64,000 nucleotides of DNA from Zantedeschia hybrid cultivar (GCA_030544215.1 JARZZO010000011.1:9720001-9784000); one strand, 5' to 3'; shown: positions 40,093-54,782, counted from the stretch's first letter. The notes: generated from the letters alone by a model not told the origin. A program made the numbers and translations.

Positions 40093-42386
40093 GTGGTATC
40101 AGAGCCAGGTTCCACTGTTTTTTTGCCGTTTCGATCTCTTTTTGATAATTTTGTAATTAATTCCATGCATGTGATGCGTTCATGAGATGAACACAGCAAG
40201 TTTAAGACAAACTATAAGCATTAAAATTTTATTTTTCTGCAATTTTTGTGTGTTCTTCGTCGGACGAAGAACTACTCGTATCGGATTGTTCACGGGCATC
40301 CCAAGCGTTGGGAAGGGGTCAATGGAGCATGGGATTCCTTCCATGGGGTCGTGGATCGAAGTTCTGATCTTGCATCATGACCGGGAGGATCAATAACTCC
40401 TAGATTTATTTTTATTTTTCTAAAGAATGGGGTTCCTAATTTTTTTTGCAGAAAACTAACTTTCGGGGGGTTTTTGGAAGCTCCCCGCCAGCAACCAGGG
40501 GTTGCCGGCGCCGGCACCGGTGCCTTTGGGCATCGGCGACCACCCTCCGGCCAGGGCCCTGCCGGCCGGCACCTGCGGGGCAGGCTGCCGGCGGCAGGGA
40601 GCCGCTGCCCCCTCACCCTACGCGCAGCTAGGGTTTCCTTGTTGCGCTCGGGTGAGGGGGGCGGGCCCGACGGGCCTGGCCGGGCCCCGGGTCCCAGCCA
40701 GCCGGCCCTGGACCCGGACCAGGTCCGCGCCCTTGTGGGCGGACCTGGGTCCGAGCCGGGGACCGGCTGGGCTCAGCCTAGGTCCGGTCCGGTCCATTGG
40801 ACCGCTGCCCCTTTTTTCCCTTTTATTTTCTTATTTTTTAATCCCTATTTAATCTGTTTTTGTTCCAAATTAAAAACAGAATTTAATTATTATTTGTAAT
40901 GAGATTTTACAATAATATTGAGCTCTGTTTTTTATTTTATGGTCCAATAATTAGATTAATATGGATTAAAGTGGTAATTAACAAGTTGTTGTTAATTCAA
41001 TCTAATTGTTAGATTAAAGGACATAATTGGGGAATAAATTTAATTGTTAAATTTATCATTTAATGCCAGGTAATCTTATCTGCATGGAATATTACAATCT
41101 TGTCAAATTAGAGTTTATGTGCATATTTGATGTGTTATAAATTGCTTGTTTAAATTCGATTTAAGTTAAGCATGCATAAATTAATTTTTCAAAAATTCTA
41201 AATCCAATTTTTGATTGGTCCCTGGTTTTATGAAACCTGAAATTATTATTATTATCGAAAATTTTATTTATCCATTTGATGTGCAATTCATGTGTGGTTT
41301 GTTTAACTAAAACACATGGTGGTCATGGACGAGCATTAATTGTGGATGTGGAATGTGATTGTGTGGTTTATTGTTTTTTAATAAATAGAGGTCTGCGAAC
41401 ATCTCCCTCTCATATTCCATTGTACTTCTACCTTCCTCCTTGATGTAATCGCCATAAAGCTTCCTCATTTAAATTATCATGTAATTGAGAATTACGATGT
41501 AATTTGATCGAGGCGGCTGCGCGCGGAGCGAGGATGATCCACAACTGCTGACCAGATGAAAATGAAGGAGTTCATTGAATCCATGGGTTTGCAGACTCAT
41601 GATATAAGTTGTTATATTGTGCATGTGTGTGCGTTTGACTGTCTGGCTCAAGTCAAACCACTGTGCCGTCCATGACCACACTAATGACATGTATGTGATG
41701 CGTGTACTTTATATTTGCTAGGTTATTAGTATTTATAATATATTCGATATATTTAATACTATCACCTAGGAGGAGACCAAACTAAATAAGTAAAACCTTC
41801 GTTACAAACTCTAAGCCGTAGCGCGAGTCATTGAGAATGTACCGCGTGGCTCTCCATCAATAAGATTAATAGAACTTAATTCGGTGGTGGCAGATACTGT
41901 GTGTTTACCCGATGTTTGCCATTAACTGATGAGAGAACTGTTGATCATGGCATTAAATGCCTTTGGATAAGAGTAGAGGAACGATATAGTTATCCATGTG
42001 TTTACCCGGGAACTATATTTCTACTTTACTCTGTCACGTATTGATGGTAAAGCTTAAACCGGGGATAATGACCTACTGTGTTTACCCGGGACCATTAAAC
42101 TTGGGAGCCGAAATATGATCGGATATTGCAAGGAGTTGCAATTATCATGAGATGATTGCTCTGAGATAGCGGTATGATACTACGTGTTTACCCGAGGTCA
42201 TACTGTGATGCTTGGAGATTCTGATCCCCACTAGGAGACAGTCGGCCTCTCCCGTTCTGTATATCTGAAGGTTATACAGTCCGTCGAAAATTAGTGGGAG
42301 TAAAACTAGATAATAAAAGACCATATCTTGTTTTAGTTAATCTGAATATCTGCTAAATATCAATTGAATATCTCCTGTAGGCGAGA
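40093..42386 (+). other. Copia untranslated leader, with GC-rich block and recurring motif
   Basis: After the primer binding site there is a GC-rich stretch at about 40480-40800 with CCGGCGCCGGCACCGG palindromes, then AT-rich DNA. TGTGTTTACCCG occurs at 41900, 41997 and 42077, and a CGTGTTTACCCG variant at 42183. No ORF of note. Confidence 0.7.
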
Positions 42387-44402
42387 ATGTCGCACCATAA
42401 CCTGTTGCGAGGCATACTTGATGCCAACCGTTTGACAGGCACCAATTACTCAGACTGGCTCAGAAACCTGAAGATAGTCCTCAGGTCTGAGCATATTGCC
42501 TACGTCTTGGATAATGATCGTCCTGCTAAACCAGTATTGGATGCTCCAAAGGAGGAAATGATAGCGTATGAAAAATGGAAGGAGGATTCCACCATGGCCC
42601 AATGCTACATGTTAGCCTCTATGAGCAATGAGTTGCAGAGGCAACATGAAGAGATGGATGCTAGATCCATCATGCTCCATTTGAAGGAGCTCTTTGGTGA
42701 GTAGAGCAGAATCGAACGATATGAGATATCGAAGAATCTGTTCAAGGCTCAGATGGCAGAGGGAACTTCAGTACAGAATCACGTGCTGAAGATGATTGAG
42801 TGAGTAGAGAGGCTGGATGCTCTTGGGATTACACTTCCCAAGGAGATGCACATAGACCTCGTGTTGTCTTCACTTCCACCGTCATATGCTCAGTTCATCG
42901 TTAATTTTAACATGAACAAGATCCAGGCCACCTTAGCTGAACTGCTGAACATGTTAAAGACTGCTGAGGGGAACCTTGTGAAGGATAAACCCCAAGTCCT
43001 AATGGTTGGTAAGACCAACAGAAAAAGACTTGCAGTCCAAACTTTTTGAAAGAATAAAAACAAGGTTCAGAGAAAGACAAAGGTTATCAAGAAAGATAAG
43101 GGTAAAAGTGCTGAGAAAGGTGATTGCTTCTACTGTCACCAGAAAGGGCATTGGAAGAGGAATTGCAAAGAATACCTCAAGGACAAGGCTCAAGGAATTG
43201 TGAAATAGCAGGACGCTTCAGGTATCTATATGATAGATGTAAACTTGTCAATTAGATATTGTACATTATGGGTATTAGATACTGGATGTGTATCTCATAT
43301 CTGCAATTATGTGCAGGCACTGACAAGAAGGCGTAAGCTGAGGACCGGCGAGGTGGAGCTGAGGCTAGGTAACGGCGCAAGAGTTGCGGCGATCGCTGTG
43401 GGGACAATGAAGCTCAAACTACCATCCGGAGACACATTTTTATTAGATGAATGTTATTATGTACCTAGCATAATAAGGAACATCATTTCTATTTCATGTT
43501 TAGATAGAATTTGATACAATTTAAATTTTGGGAACAATAGTTGTCCAATTTATTTCGGAAATAAATTAATAGCTTCTGCTATTTTGTCCAATAGATTGTA
43601 TCTATTGAATGTGTCTCATGATAATTTACATATCAGTTCTTCAATTAAAATGAGTAAGTATGAAATGAACAAAGTCTACTTGTGGCATTGTAGGCTTTGA
43701 CACATTGGTGAAAACAGACTCCAAAGGATGCATAAAGATGGATATTTGGATCTATTTGATTATGAATCATATGCAACCTGTGAGTCATGTTTAATGGGTA
43801 AAATAGCTAAGTCTCCATTTAGTGGAACTGGAGAACGAGCCAAAGGCATATTAGAACTCATACATTCAAATGTATGTGGTCCTATGTCAACCCAAGCCAT
43901 TGGTGGTTTCTCATACTTCATTACATTCACTGATGATTACTCAAGGTTTGGATATGTATACTTATTGAAGTATAAATCTGAAGCCTTTGAGAAATTCAGA
44001 GAATTTAAGAATGAAGTAGAAAAACAAACAGGAAAAAATATAAAAACCATCCGATCTGATCGGGGTGGTGAATAATTGAGTATTGAGTTCATTAAATACT
44101 TAAAGGATAATAGTAGCCTTTCTCAGCTTACACCTCCTTATACACCTCAGATGAATGGTGTATCATAAAGGAGAAATCGCATATTAATGAAAATGGTGCG
44201 ATCCATGATAAGCATGTCCAAATTACTAGTGTCCTTATGGAGATGTTCACTTAGCTCGGCTATGTATATCCTAAACAAGGTACCCAGCAAATCTGTTGAG
44301 ACCACTCCATATGAGATATGGAATGGAAGGAAACCAGACGTTAAACATATCAAAGTCTGGGGATGTCCTACTCATGTTAAAAGACATGACGCAGATAAGC
44401 TG
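42387..44402 (+). pseudogene. Copia gag-protease-integrase remnant
   Basis: gag begins MSHHNLLRGILDANRLTGTN. A CCHC zinc knuckle CFYCHQKGHWKRNC (about 43125) and protease motif WVLDTGCVSHIC (about 43268) follow. Integrase shows FITFTDDYSRFGYVYLL and IRSDRGGE (about 43915-44075) with the expected acidic residues. In-frame stops occur at 42702, in IE*VERLDAL, after VQTF, and after SDRGGE. The frame continues to GCPTHVKRHDADKLDS and then ends at the junction with Gypsy DNA. Non-functional. Confidence 0.88.
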
Positions 44403-45560
44403 GACTCGTTAGCGCACAAAAGACTACGATCTCTCCCGGAAAAGATTCAGGAGAGAAGAAGATTGGGGCCGAGAGCGGCAACGGCCTCTTCATCATCAAC
44501 ACCTGCCCTTGCCAGCTCCTCCCTCGCAGCTGCTCATGGAGGTCAAAGGCATGCTCCGCTGGTCGAAACGCATCAAAACTGACCCTCGGAGAAGAGATCC
44601 CCGGAAATATTGTGAGTACCACCAAGTGACGGGCCACTCCATAGATGAATGCCGCCATCTTCGGTAGGAGATAGAAGACATAATCCGAGAGGGTCGCCTA
44701 CCTCAATACAACTGTGATAGGCAATTGCAACAGCCGCAAGGCCGAGACCCTCAAATACCAAGTAGTATCAACACCTGTCTAAGGACGGGCCTCCACCAAA
44801 GGTTGCCCTTGTAGTAGAAGCTTCACATCAAAGGCCGAGCGCAGAGTCCATCATGGTCATATCCAGAGGGCCAGATGAGGTACCCCGCAGGCGCCGACGA
44901 GACGAGGCATCTTCGGCCGTAGCAACGGTCGATAGTGAGCCGAAGCGCTCTCGACGCAAGGACATTGCCCTCACCAAGACTGATCTTGAATAAGTCTAGG
45001 TCCTACACAACGATGCTCTCGTCGTCAGCGTTGTAATAAAAAATTATGATGTCCATCGAATCTTTGTTGATAATAGAAGTACACCTAATGTGCTTTTCTA
45101 TGACTGTTTTTTGAAACTCGGACTGACTGAGGCCGATATGAAGGCCCATTGCGGCCCCTTATTTGGCTTTAGTGGAGTCCCTTGCCGAGTGGAAGGTATC
45201 GTTCGATTGCCTATGACCTTCGGTACGGCCCCAAAATAACTGACAGTTGAAACTAACTTTGCAGTGATAAAAGTATACTCGGCCTACAACGTCATCTTTG
45301 ATTGACGCATGATTGGACACATTGGACCATACTTTCGTCCTATCACCAGAAGCTGAAATTCCATAACGACTTTGGAGTTGGTGAAGCCAAAGGAAACCAA
45401 GAATCAACTTTTGATTTCAATGAAAGGCAAAGCTGCAGCCGAGTCGCTCTCAATCGAGTCTTTGGCCAATGCCTCCCCAAGTGAAGAATTAATCGCCATT
45501 CCTGTCCCGAGAGGAGATGGCCGATTACTGCAGATAGGCTCTTAGTATTTTTAATACCCA
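44403..45560 (+). pseudogene. Gypsy gag end and aspartic protease, with stops
   Basis: Resumes the element at 37086-38597. Contains KYCEYHQVTGHSIDECRHL (44608-44665), the zinc-knuckle-like end of gag, then VHRIFVDNRSTPNVLFYDCF (about 45050-45110), the protease active-site region (DNRS in place of DNGS), and YNVIFD. Stops are frequent. No RT follows, so the element is truncated or a deleted derivative. Confidence 0.78.
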
Positions 45561-45676
45561 TGAGTGGAATAAGATTTTATCTTGTGAATTTTGAATGATT
45601 GGAGATGGGGCGAAGGGTGAAATTCGGACTATTTACATTTCTATCAAATAGAGCAACTGACAAGTATTTTTCTTTG

Positions 45677-46411
45677 GAGTAATACTTGTTACAATGCCTC
45701 CTCCAATCGCAATAGAGGCATTACAGTGGGTAAAACAATTTTTTTTAGGTTGGCCCTGAGGTCCCTTACCCGGCTGTACAGTGCAATGCCCAATCGGACA
45801 ATCCAAAAAAAAAAAAAAAAAAAACAAAAATAATTATTGGGCTCGGCCCATTAAGGGGCATTTTTTACTGTTCATTAGGTCATTTTTTGATTTTTCAGAT
45901 TTTTTTGGGTCGCCCGATCAGGCATCGCACTGTACAACCAGATAGGGGACCTTGGGACCAACCTAAAGAGAATTTTTTTTATTTTTATTTTATCCACTGC
46001 AATGCCCCCATTGTGATTAGAGGGGGGCATTGCAGCAAGTAGGGCTGTCAACGGTTCGGGTCTGGGTAGACCCATGCCCAAAGTGAATAGACCCGGACCC
46101 GGTTCAGACCCAATAAGGGTAATGGGTAAATGGGTAAATGGGTCGGGTCTTGGACTGCTTCTTATTTATTTGATGTTGAAAGATAAATGGGCCTGGTATA
46201 GAATTTATTTATCTTAAATCTCTATGTGCCAGATAATTTGGTTTGATTTTAGGTCTAAATTCCAAAAAATTAGCTCACAAATTTTTGCAATGTATGACAA
46301 TAGAAAGTTTAATGGGTAAACGGGTATACCAAGACCCATAACTAACGGGTCCAAACGGGTCTGTTAACGGGCCTGGGCCCATTTTGACAGCCCTAGCAGC
46401 AAGTATTACTC
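45677..46411. mobile_element. MITE with 9-bp TSD TTTTCTTTG (Mutator-like), carrying a nested hAT MITE
   Basis: The 9-bp duplication TTTTCTTTG flanks it (45668-45676, 46412-46420). The terminal inverted repeats begin GAGTAATACTTG and are long, about 130 bp: the left arm GTTACAATGCC, TTACAGTGGGTAAAA, GGTTGGCCCTGAGGTCCC pairs with the right arm from about 45905 to 46040 plus 46396-46411. Nine-bp TSDs and long arms fit a Mutator-derived MITE. The right arm is split by the hAT MITE at 46040-46395. Confidence 0.85.
46040..46395. mobile_element. hAT MITE, 356 bp, TSD GCAGCAAG
   Basis: The ends TAGGGCTGTCAA / TTGACAGCCCTA are perfect inverted repeats, flanked by the 8-bp duplication GCAGCAAG (46032-46039, 46396-46403). 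Subterminal GGGTCNGGGTxxACCC motifs are typical of this very common plant hAT MITE class. Confidence 0.93.
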
Positions 46412-46535
46412 TTTTCTTTGGGGAGAGCTTTTTCTTCTGTCCGACCCATTAAGTACTACTATTAATAACTGACTCAGCATAGAAAATTAAACTTGAGTGA
46501 ATGCATATGAGTTGACACGAACCGCTTTGAGTCAG

Positions 46536-46542
46536 TATATAA
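46536..46542 (+). promoter_or_regulatory. Candidate TATA box of the Bowman-Birk gene
   Basis: TATATAA 178 bp upstream of the ATG at 46720. It implies a 5' UTR of about 150 nt. Confidence 0.45.
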
Positions 46543-46719
46543 CGTGGAATGGAAAAAGTATCTCCACATGTGGACATCAGCTTATTGGATTTCCTTCTTC
46601 TGAACGGATAATGATCTTATCCAAAACGTTACCCCACCTGATCTCCAGACATTTAAATTCTTCACACCCATTCTGCCGGCCGCTAAAAAGTTTCCCACAT
46701 CCTTAGGAAGGAGAAGAAG

Positions 46720-46897
46720 ATGAGTTCCCTTCTGCTCTTGCTCATGGTGTTGGCCATGGGTCTCTCATTCAGCCTCCATAGAGCAACGGCTGTTGGCATC
46801 CAGGAGACGTCATCTGGAGGTATTACTTCTTCGTAACTTGGCCATGCTGCCCGTAGCATTTCTTTTCCCCTCAGCTGGTCTGTTTAATTCCTCTCTG

Positions 46898-46981
<84 letters not shown>

Positions 46982-48061
46982 ATGTTCATCTATCTGGTCC
47001 AATTTATCCTTGTACTCTGCAATGGCGAAGTTCAAATATGTACATGATTCTATCCTTGCTTGTTTTTTGCAAAAAGACTATTTATACTATCTAGCATTAG
47101 TAAGATCTTCGGCAGTAACATGTTTTTTAGGGGATATTTGGTGTGCCATAAAATACTCTTACATGCAATAAAAAAAATTCTAAAATGATAACTTTTTATG
47201 TTTGAATTGTTGTAAATGATTTTACAGTGTTTTTCTACATTTGGAGTATCAAAAATTGAAGTATTTAGAAATCAGTTGTCTCATGCGGATGTGAAACTCT
47301 TTTTAGTTAGTTTCAATTTCAGTCTAAAATCACTAACTCAACATCGAGAGTTTTAAAATCAACATTTCTAAATCAAAGATTTTATTTTTGTCGATTTTAG
47401 AATTGGTTATTTCAAAGTTGATATTTTATGGAAGTTTATGCCAAAGCAAACGACTTGAGAGTGTCAATCTGAATGAGTTTTCTACTTGGGAGTCATTTCG
47501 TATTCTGTAAAATACTTTTTACAGTAAAATACCAGCCTTAAAATCAGCGAAAATAAAATCTCTAATTCTAAAATCACTATTTTTAAAATCCTTAGCTTTG
47601 GTTTTTGGTGGTTTTGAGCTGAAAACTGGAATCCACTAAAAAGAGTAACATATGAAACAGCTTGTCTGAAAATATAACAGTTTATGAAGCTCCAAATATA
47701 TAGAAATACTGTAAGATAACTTACAGCATTCCAAACATAAGAAAATGACATTTTAAAATATTTTATGATATTTTTAGAGTACAACAAAAGACCTCTTTGA
47801 TTGCAGTTTCAACAGTAACCTCATAGTATTGTTCTATGATTGCTTGTGTCTGCAGCTGCAACTAGTGACAAGAGTACTACTCCATGCTGCAAGTCATGTA
47901 TATGCCGTGCTTCCGTGGTGGCTGAGTGCCAGTGCACGGATGTGAAGGCTTACTGTGAGAAGGGCTGCAAGAAGTGCCCCTGCACGAGGTCCATCCCTCC
48001 GCAGTGCAAATGCATGGACGTGCGGTTGGACGACTGCTACGTACCGGCTTGCAGGGAGTAG
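46720..48061 (+). CDS. Bowman-Birk-type serine protease inhibitor, 2 exons
   Basis: Exon 1 46720-46819 and exon 2 47856-48061 join in phase to a 101-residue precursor. Residues 1-24 are a signal peptide (MSSLLLLLMVLAMG, hydrophobic, then RATA), so the protein is secreted or vacuolar. The mature part has exactly 14 cysteines in the double-headed Bowman-Birk pattern, starting CCKSCIC at residue 44. The first loop, CRASVVAEC (50-58), lacks the conserved prolines and would place Ala at P1. The second loop, CTRSIPPQC (76-84), is canonical with Arg78 at P1, predicting trypsin inhibition. By family knowledge these inhibitors defend against insect and microbial proteases. The 1036-bp intron holds a CT/AT microsatellite. 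The single exon-intron model has clean GT-AG borders. Confidence 0.92.
46901..46979. repeat. Compound (CT)n(AT)n microsatellite in the Bowman-Birk intron
   Basis: About 14 CT followed by about 25 AT repeats, 80 bp downstream of the splice donor. Likely polymorphic. Confidence 0.95.
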
Positions 48062-50420
<2,359 letters not shown>

Positions 50421-50590
50421 GTTAAGATATTTCACTTATCTCTCTTTTGACGTGAGGGATCCTCTTTTTTATAAAGTGAGGTAAGTAAGGGTTTTAAAGT
50501 GGCACCGATGTGAGACTATTTATGAGAGTTTCCTCTTCTTCCCTACCTTTAGGGTTGGCCCTGAACTCAAGGGACTCCATGGGATGATAC

Positions 50591-51139
50591 TAGGGTTGTA
50601 AACGGGTAGGATATGGACACGGAAACAGGTGTTTCCATTTTTCGATTTCGATAAGAATAATCTGTTTCCGTTTTCAATTCCGATAAGATCGGAAAGTGCA
50701 TTATCCGTTTCCGTTTCCGACAAAATCGGAAAGTCTATTTTCCGTTTTCGATTTCGATATGGGAATCGGATATTATTTCCAATAATTATCGAAAATTACT
50801 GATTTCTTGATTTATTTATTTAAAACATATAAAATGAAACTTAAACATAACCAATATATCTTAGTATATTAGATAATGATTAATTATATTAGATAATAAT
50901 TTAATAAAATTAAAACAATCTTAAGGTTAATATTATTCTTAATAATAAATTTAATAACAATCAGAATCGAAAATCGGAAAGCGGATACGGAAACAGGAGT
51001 TTCTGTTTCCGATTCCGATAGCTTATCAGAAATATCTTATTCCGATTTCGATAGCTATCGAACGGATATTTTTTATCGGAAAAACGAATTTTTTTTTTGG
51101 ATAACGGATCGAATAATCAGATTTCTGTTGACAGTCCTA
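50591..51139. mobile_element. hAT-like MITE, about 549 bp
   Basis: The ends TAGGGTTGTAAACGGG and, inward from the right, TAGGACTGTCAACAG are imperfect inverted repeats of the TAGGG[CT]TGTCAA type. Subterminal blocks repeat TTTCCGTTTTCGATT and GGAAACAGG[AT]GTTTC in inverted orientation. Flanking octamers (GATGATAC, GTGGTAAC) match weakly. Confidence 0.6.
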
Positions 51140-52065
51140 GTGGTAACGAATCGGGCCCATTAAGTACCCTCATCGTCACAAATGAGCAGCTTCTTTTGAT
51201 ATCTTGAATTACCAACTGGCCTTTTGTATTCTCAAGAAACCGATGGAGGGGCACCCGCCTTAAGATGCACAGAAGGGCAATCCAAACGTTAATTTAATCA
51301 TTTTCTGCATCACTTTTTTTTTTTTTTTGTGTGTTCGCTAACATGCAGAAAGAAGATTGTTGAATACTAAGCAACATCTTAGTTGTCACCATGCATGCAA
51401 AATAAGAGGCAAGATTTAAATTTGAAGGCTTGATAGACTCCCATGAACATTGGGTTTGTCCAGCATTCGCAGTAGCTCCCTTAATTTCTATTCAATATTC
51501 TATTGTTCACTGCTTGTTGCGTGTGCCATTATTTATGCATACACTCGTGCCGGTGTCACACAACTAATTGCCGAAATCTTCTTCACAACTAACATTACTT
51601 CTATTTAGAATTTTGTTCAATTGAAGCCCCACGGATGGATACGAGTATATAACATTATAATTTGTTAGATGCACCGATTGGTGGACCCGTTAATGCTGCA
51701 AATTTGGTGGTTCAACAACTTACATCATGCACTTAATCTGAAGAGGGAACTTTGATCAGCTTCAAAGCTGCAAGTTCCACAAGGTACTTCTCTCTTTGAT
51801 GTTTAGATTTTAACTTGGCAGCTTACATTCCAGTGTTGCACCTCATTCACTTCACGTGGATGTGAGACTAATGAAATGTAACAACCATTCGTTAGTGTAA
51901 TCAAGAATGAGATGCGTGTACGGTGTATCCTCAATTTTCCTCAGTTAACAAACCCTAAATACCGTTTTTATCCTTCAATGGGCATCTTAAAGGACAGAAT
52001 GCAAGTACTGGAAGAGGTGTTGTTCCGTATTGCAAGGAAGGCTGGCAGCTGACGAAGTCTCACTG
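51140..52065. other. Intergenic DNA, nothing recognised
   Basis: AT-rich with a poly(T) run at about 51318-51329. No coding or repeat structure was identified. Confidence 0.4.
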
Positions 52066-53300
52066 CACTACAAAGAAAACAGGATTTGCCACTGACAAAT
52101 CTTAAACCGCCGTTGACAAATATTTATGTCAACGGCTACCACGTCGCTGACAAAGTCGTGGACAAAAGTCCCGTTGACATATATTTGTCAACGGCTATAC
52201 AAAGTCGCTGACATATAATATATATGTCCACAGACAGAAGCCGCTGACATATAACACATATGTCAACGGCTGCTTAAAACCGCTGACATATAATACATAT
52301 GTCCACAGATGTAAATCGCTGACAAATGGTATATATGTCGACGGCTAAAGTAAGTCGCTGACAAAGGGTATTTGTCCACGGCTGATAAACTCATTTGTCA
52401 ACGGCTCTGAAGCTGCTGATAAAAGGTTTTGTCAGCAACATGAACCGCTGACAAATACTTTATGTCAAGGGCTATAAAACCGTTGCCAAAAGTTTTGTCT
52501 GCAACAGAGGCCGCTGACAAATGTTTTATATATCAACGGCTTGCCTAGCCGTTGACAAATAGTTACTAAGAAAAAAATTAAAATATTAAATTATATTTTT
52601 TTTTTGTATATACAGATTTGTACTTACAAACATATACAAAAACACATCCATGTGTACAAATAAACACATTCACACTTTAAAATAAACACATTCACGAAAT
52701 CGCAAAAAAAATACATCTACATACATAAATAAACATTAACATAAAATTAAAAAACACATCCATAAAAAATTCACATTACACATCCATAAAAAATTCAGAT
52801 TACACATCCACAACTAAATATATCAATTATCATCGGCTCACTCTTAGTCATCACCATCAAAATCATCTCCCTCATCATTTGATTCGTTTTGGACGTCGTC
52901 CTCATTCACAGCAGCTATCGAGGCAGACTAAGATTGTGCATTTTCTGAAATCGACTCATAAATGCGCTCATGTCTGCCATTTGTTTGCGCATTCACTCCA
53001 TCTCCTCCCTTTGGGTTTTGATTTTTTCTTTCATGGTTTGCATCTCCACAGTTTGCTCCTCAAATTTATGTTGATAGGAAGAGCTCGATCTTTCTCCCGG
53101 TCCATACCATGTATGTAACGTCTCTCGACTTCCTGCACAACGAACACGGCAAGATGCGTCTAGGAGGGAACTAAGTTTGAGATCTGGCCATGCATATATT
53201 TTAAGAAAGAGTATTGCTATTCTTACATCATTAATACACTCCTTAAAGGTACTACCTCCATCACCACCATCAATTGCATGCAGTTTGGTCGTCACAATAA
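52066..53300. mobile_element. One end of a CACTA (En/Spm) transposon with subterminal repeats
   Basis: CACTACAAAGAAAA at 52066-52079 is the terminal repeat of plant CACTA elements. From about 52090 to 52560 there are roughly two dozen copies, in both orientations, of a 12-bp motif GCCG[CT]TGACAAA / ATxTGTCAACGGC, the expected subterminal transposase-binding array. Beyond it lies minus-strand coding DNA. The opposite CACTA end was not found, so the element is truncated. Confidence 0.85.
52820..53295 (-). pseudogene. CACTA-associated protein remnant (Ptta/En/Spm-like C-terminus)
   Basis: On the minus strand the frame reads SRETLHTWYGPGERSSSSYQ, then a heptad-rich KFEEQTVEMQTMKEKIKTQR and MRKQMADMSAFMSRF, followed by an acidic stretch. 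This resembles the coiled-coil end of the plant Ptta/En/Spm accessory protein found near a CACTA terminus. It is partial, with stops before the end. Confidence 0.65.
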
Positions 53301-53758
53301 AAATTCTTTTTGGCCCTTTAGATTATAAGAGTTACTGACCGTGTAAAAACAAGTGATCTGTATTATTTGAGACAAAAGCCCGTTAAGTCCGCCCATCATC
53401 TCATACATTAATATTCTCTCCACAAACCTCATCCTTTGTAGGAGCACTTGGGTATAAACTCCTAAAGATCTAATTGCGGATTAATTTCCATATTAATCCT
53501 GCATATATAGGGCAGAAGTAGGAATTGAATCTATAGTACTTCCCTAGAAAGCCCCTAACGTTGTTGAACATAGACTTGTTGGCCGGCCGTATGCATTTTT
53601 TGAGCTGTGTCAAAAGCCTATATATGTCACTTGGACCCATCCCATAAACGCCTACATGGACTCTTAAATCTCATTAGATGAAAAAAATATTTATTAATAG
53701 AAAGAGTTGTATAGTAAATATGCTTTTTTCTCCATTGAAATTTCAGGCCCATTTAAGT
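53301..53758. other. Intergenic DNA, nothing recognised
   Basis: May still be CACTA interior. No coding similarity was seen. Confidence 0.35.
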
Positions 53759-54489
53759 AGGGGTGTCGAAGGGCCGAGCTTATCAAAGCTCAAGCAAGTC
53801 CATCAAGAAAAGTGAGGCTTAAGTTCAACTCAAGCCCACTTCTTTACGCTTAAGCCCAAATCCGGCCAAGTCCAAAGTAACTCGAATTCGGGGTTTGGAC
53901 TTCAAACTTATATATAAGAAGAATCAATCCCTTTATCTAAAATATATAATCTATCATATTAATAAAAATTAGTGCCTATACGTAAATTTTCTCACCTATT
54001 AAAAAATGAGATATTCAAGATCATCATATTTAATAACACACATAAAAAAATCAAATTAATCAGTCATATTTTGGTCTTTCATGTTTAACATGAAAACACA
54101 TCTTTTGTAAAATCAAACTTATCATAGCACTATGATTAAATATTGATTAACTTACACTAAAATATTATAATAATTTATGATGCATATAATTATTTTGAAG
54201 GTGTCACAGAGATATGATCTTTTATAAAAGCAAAACTTCACATAGCGCTTTGATCAAATATTGATCAACTTGCACTAAAATATTATAATGATTAATGGTG
54301 CATAGGATGATTTTGAAGGTGTCATAAAGATGTGAACTATATAAGGTAATTGTTTCATGTTTAGTATTTTTTAGTAAGTACATGTAAAGAGAGTTTTTTG
54401 AATTTAAGATAATTGAAAAATTAGTTTAAAATGTCCATACTTGACATATATGTATGATATATATGTGCAAACAAATGATCTTATTAATG

Positions 54490-54554
<65 letters not shown>

Positions 54555-54782
54555 CATTACTGTTCTTTATATTTAATATTTATCGAACTTTTTATGCTTT
54601 AGGATTCAAGCTTGACAAAGCTCAAGCCCGACCCATTTTAGAGATCGAGCTGAAAATCAAAGCTCAAGTCCAGCCCAAAAGTGAAATATGCTCAATTTTA
54701 ATATCCAAGCCTATTTAATCGGAGTCGGGCTGGACCGGGCCGGGCCGGGTTTTCGGGCATTCGGGACCCATTGACAGCCCTT
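53759..54782. mobile_element. hAT-like MITE, about 1.0 kb, with AT microsatellite inside
   Basis: The left end TAGGGGTGTCGAAGGGCC and right end (inward AAGGGCTGTCAATGGG) are of the common hAT MITE type. Both lead into facing AAGCTCAAGC and GGGCC-rich blocks. The interior is AT-rich with an (AT)30 run at 54493-54552 and two diverged copies of ATCAACTT[AG]CACTAAAATAT (54145, 54260). No clear TSD. Confidence 0.55.

Larger units (their letters stand above)
38598..44402 (+). mobile_element. Copia retrotransposon, 3'-truncated, inserted in the Gypsy relic
   Basis: The 5' LTR is 38598-40092 (TGTTAG...AACA, about 1.5 kb). The primer binding site TGGTATCAGAGCCAGG follows at 40094. A 2.3-kb untranslated leader precedes gag (42387). 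gag, protease and integrase core follow, then the sequence breaks off at about 44402 inside integrase and jumps to Gypsy DNA. RT, RNase H and the 3' LTR are absent. The junction implies insertion into Gypsy gag followed by a deletion that removed the Copia 3' half and some Gypsy sequence. Confidence 0.88.

Noticed and set aside
45561..46720. Search for a Copia or Gypsy 3' LTR
   Set aside because: No sequence matching the 38598-40092 or 37086-37650 LTRs recurs in the window.
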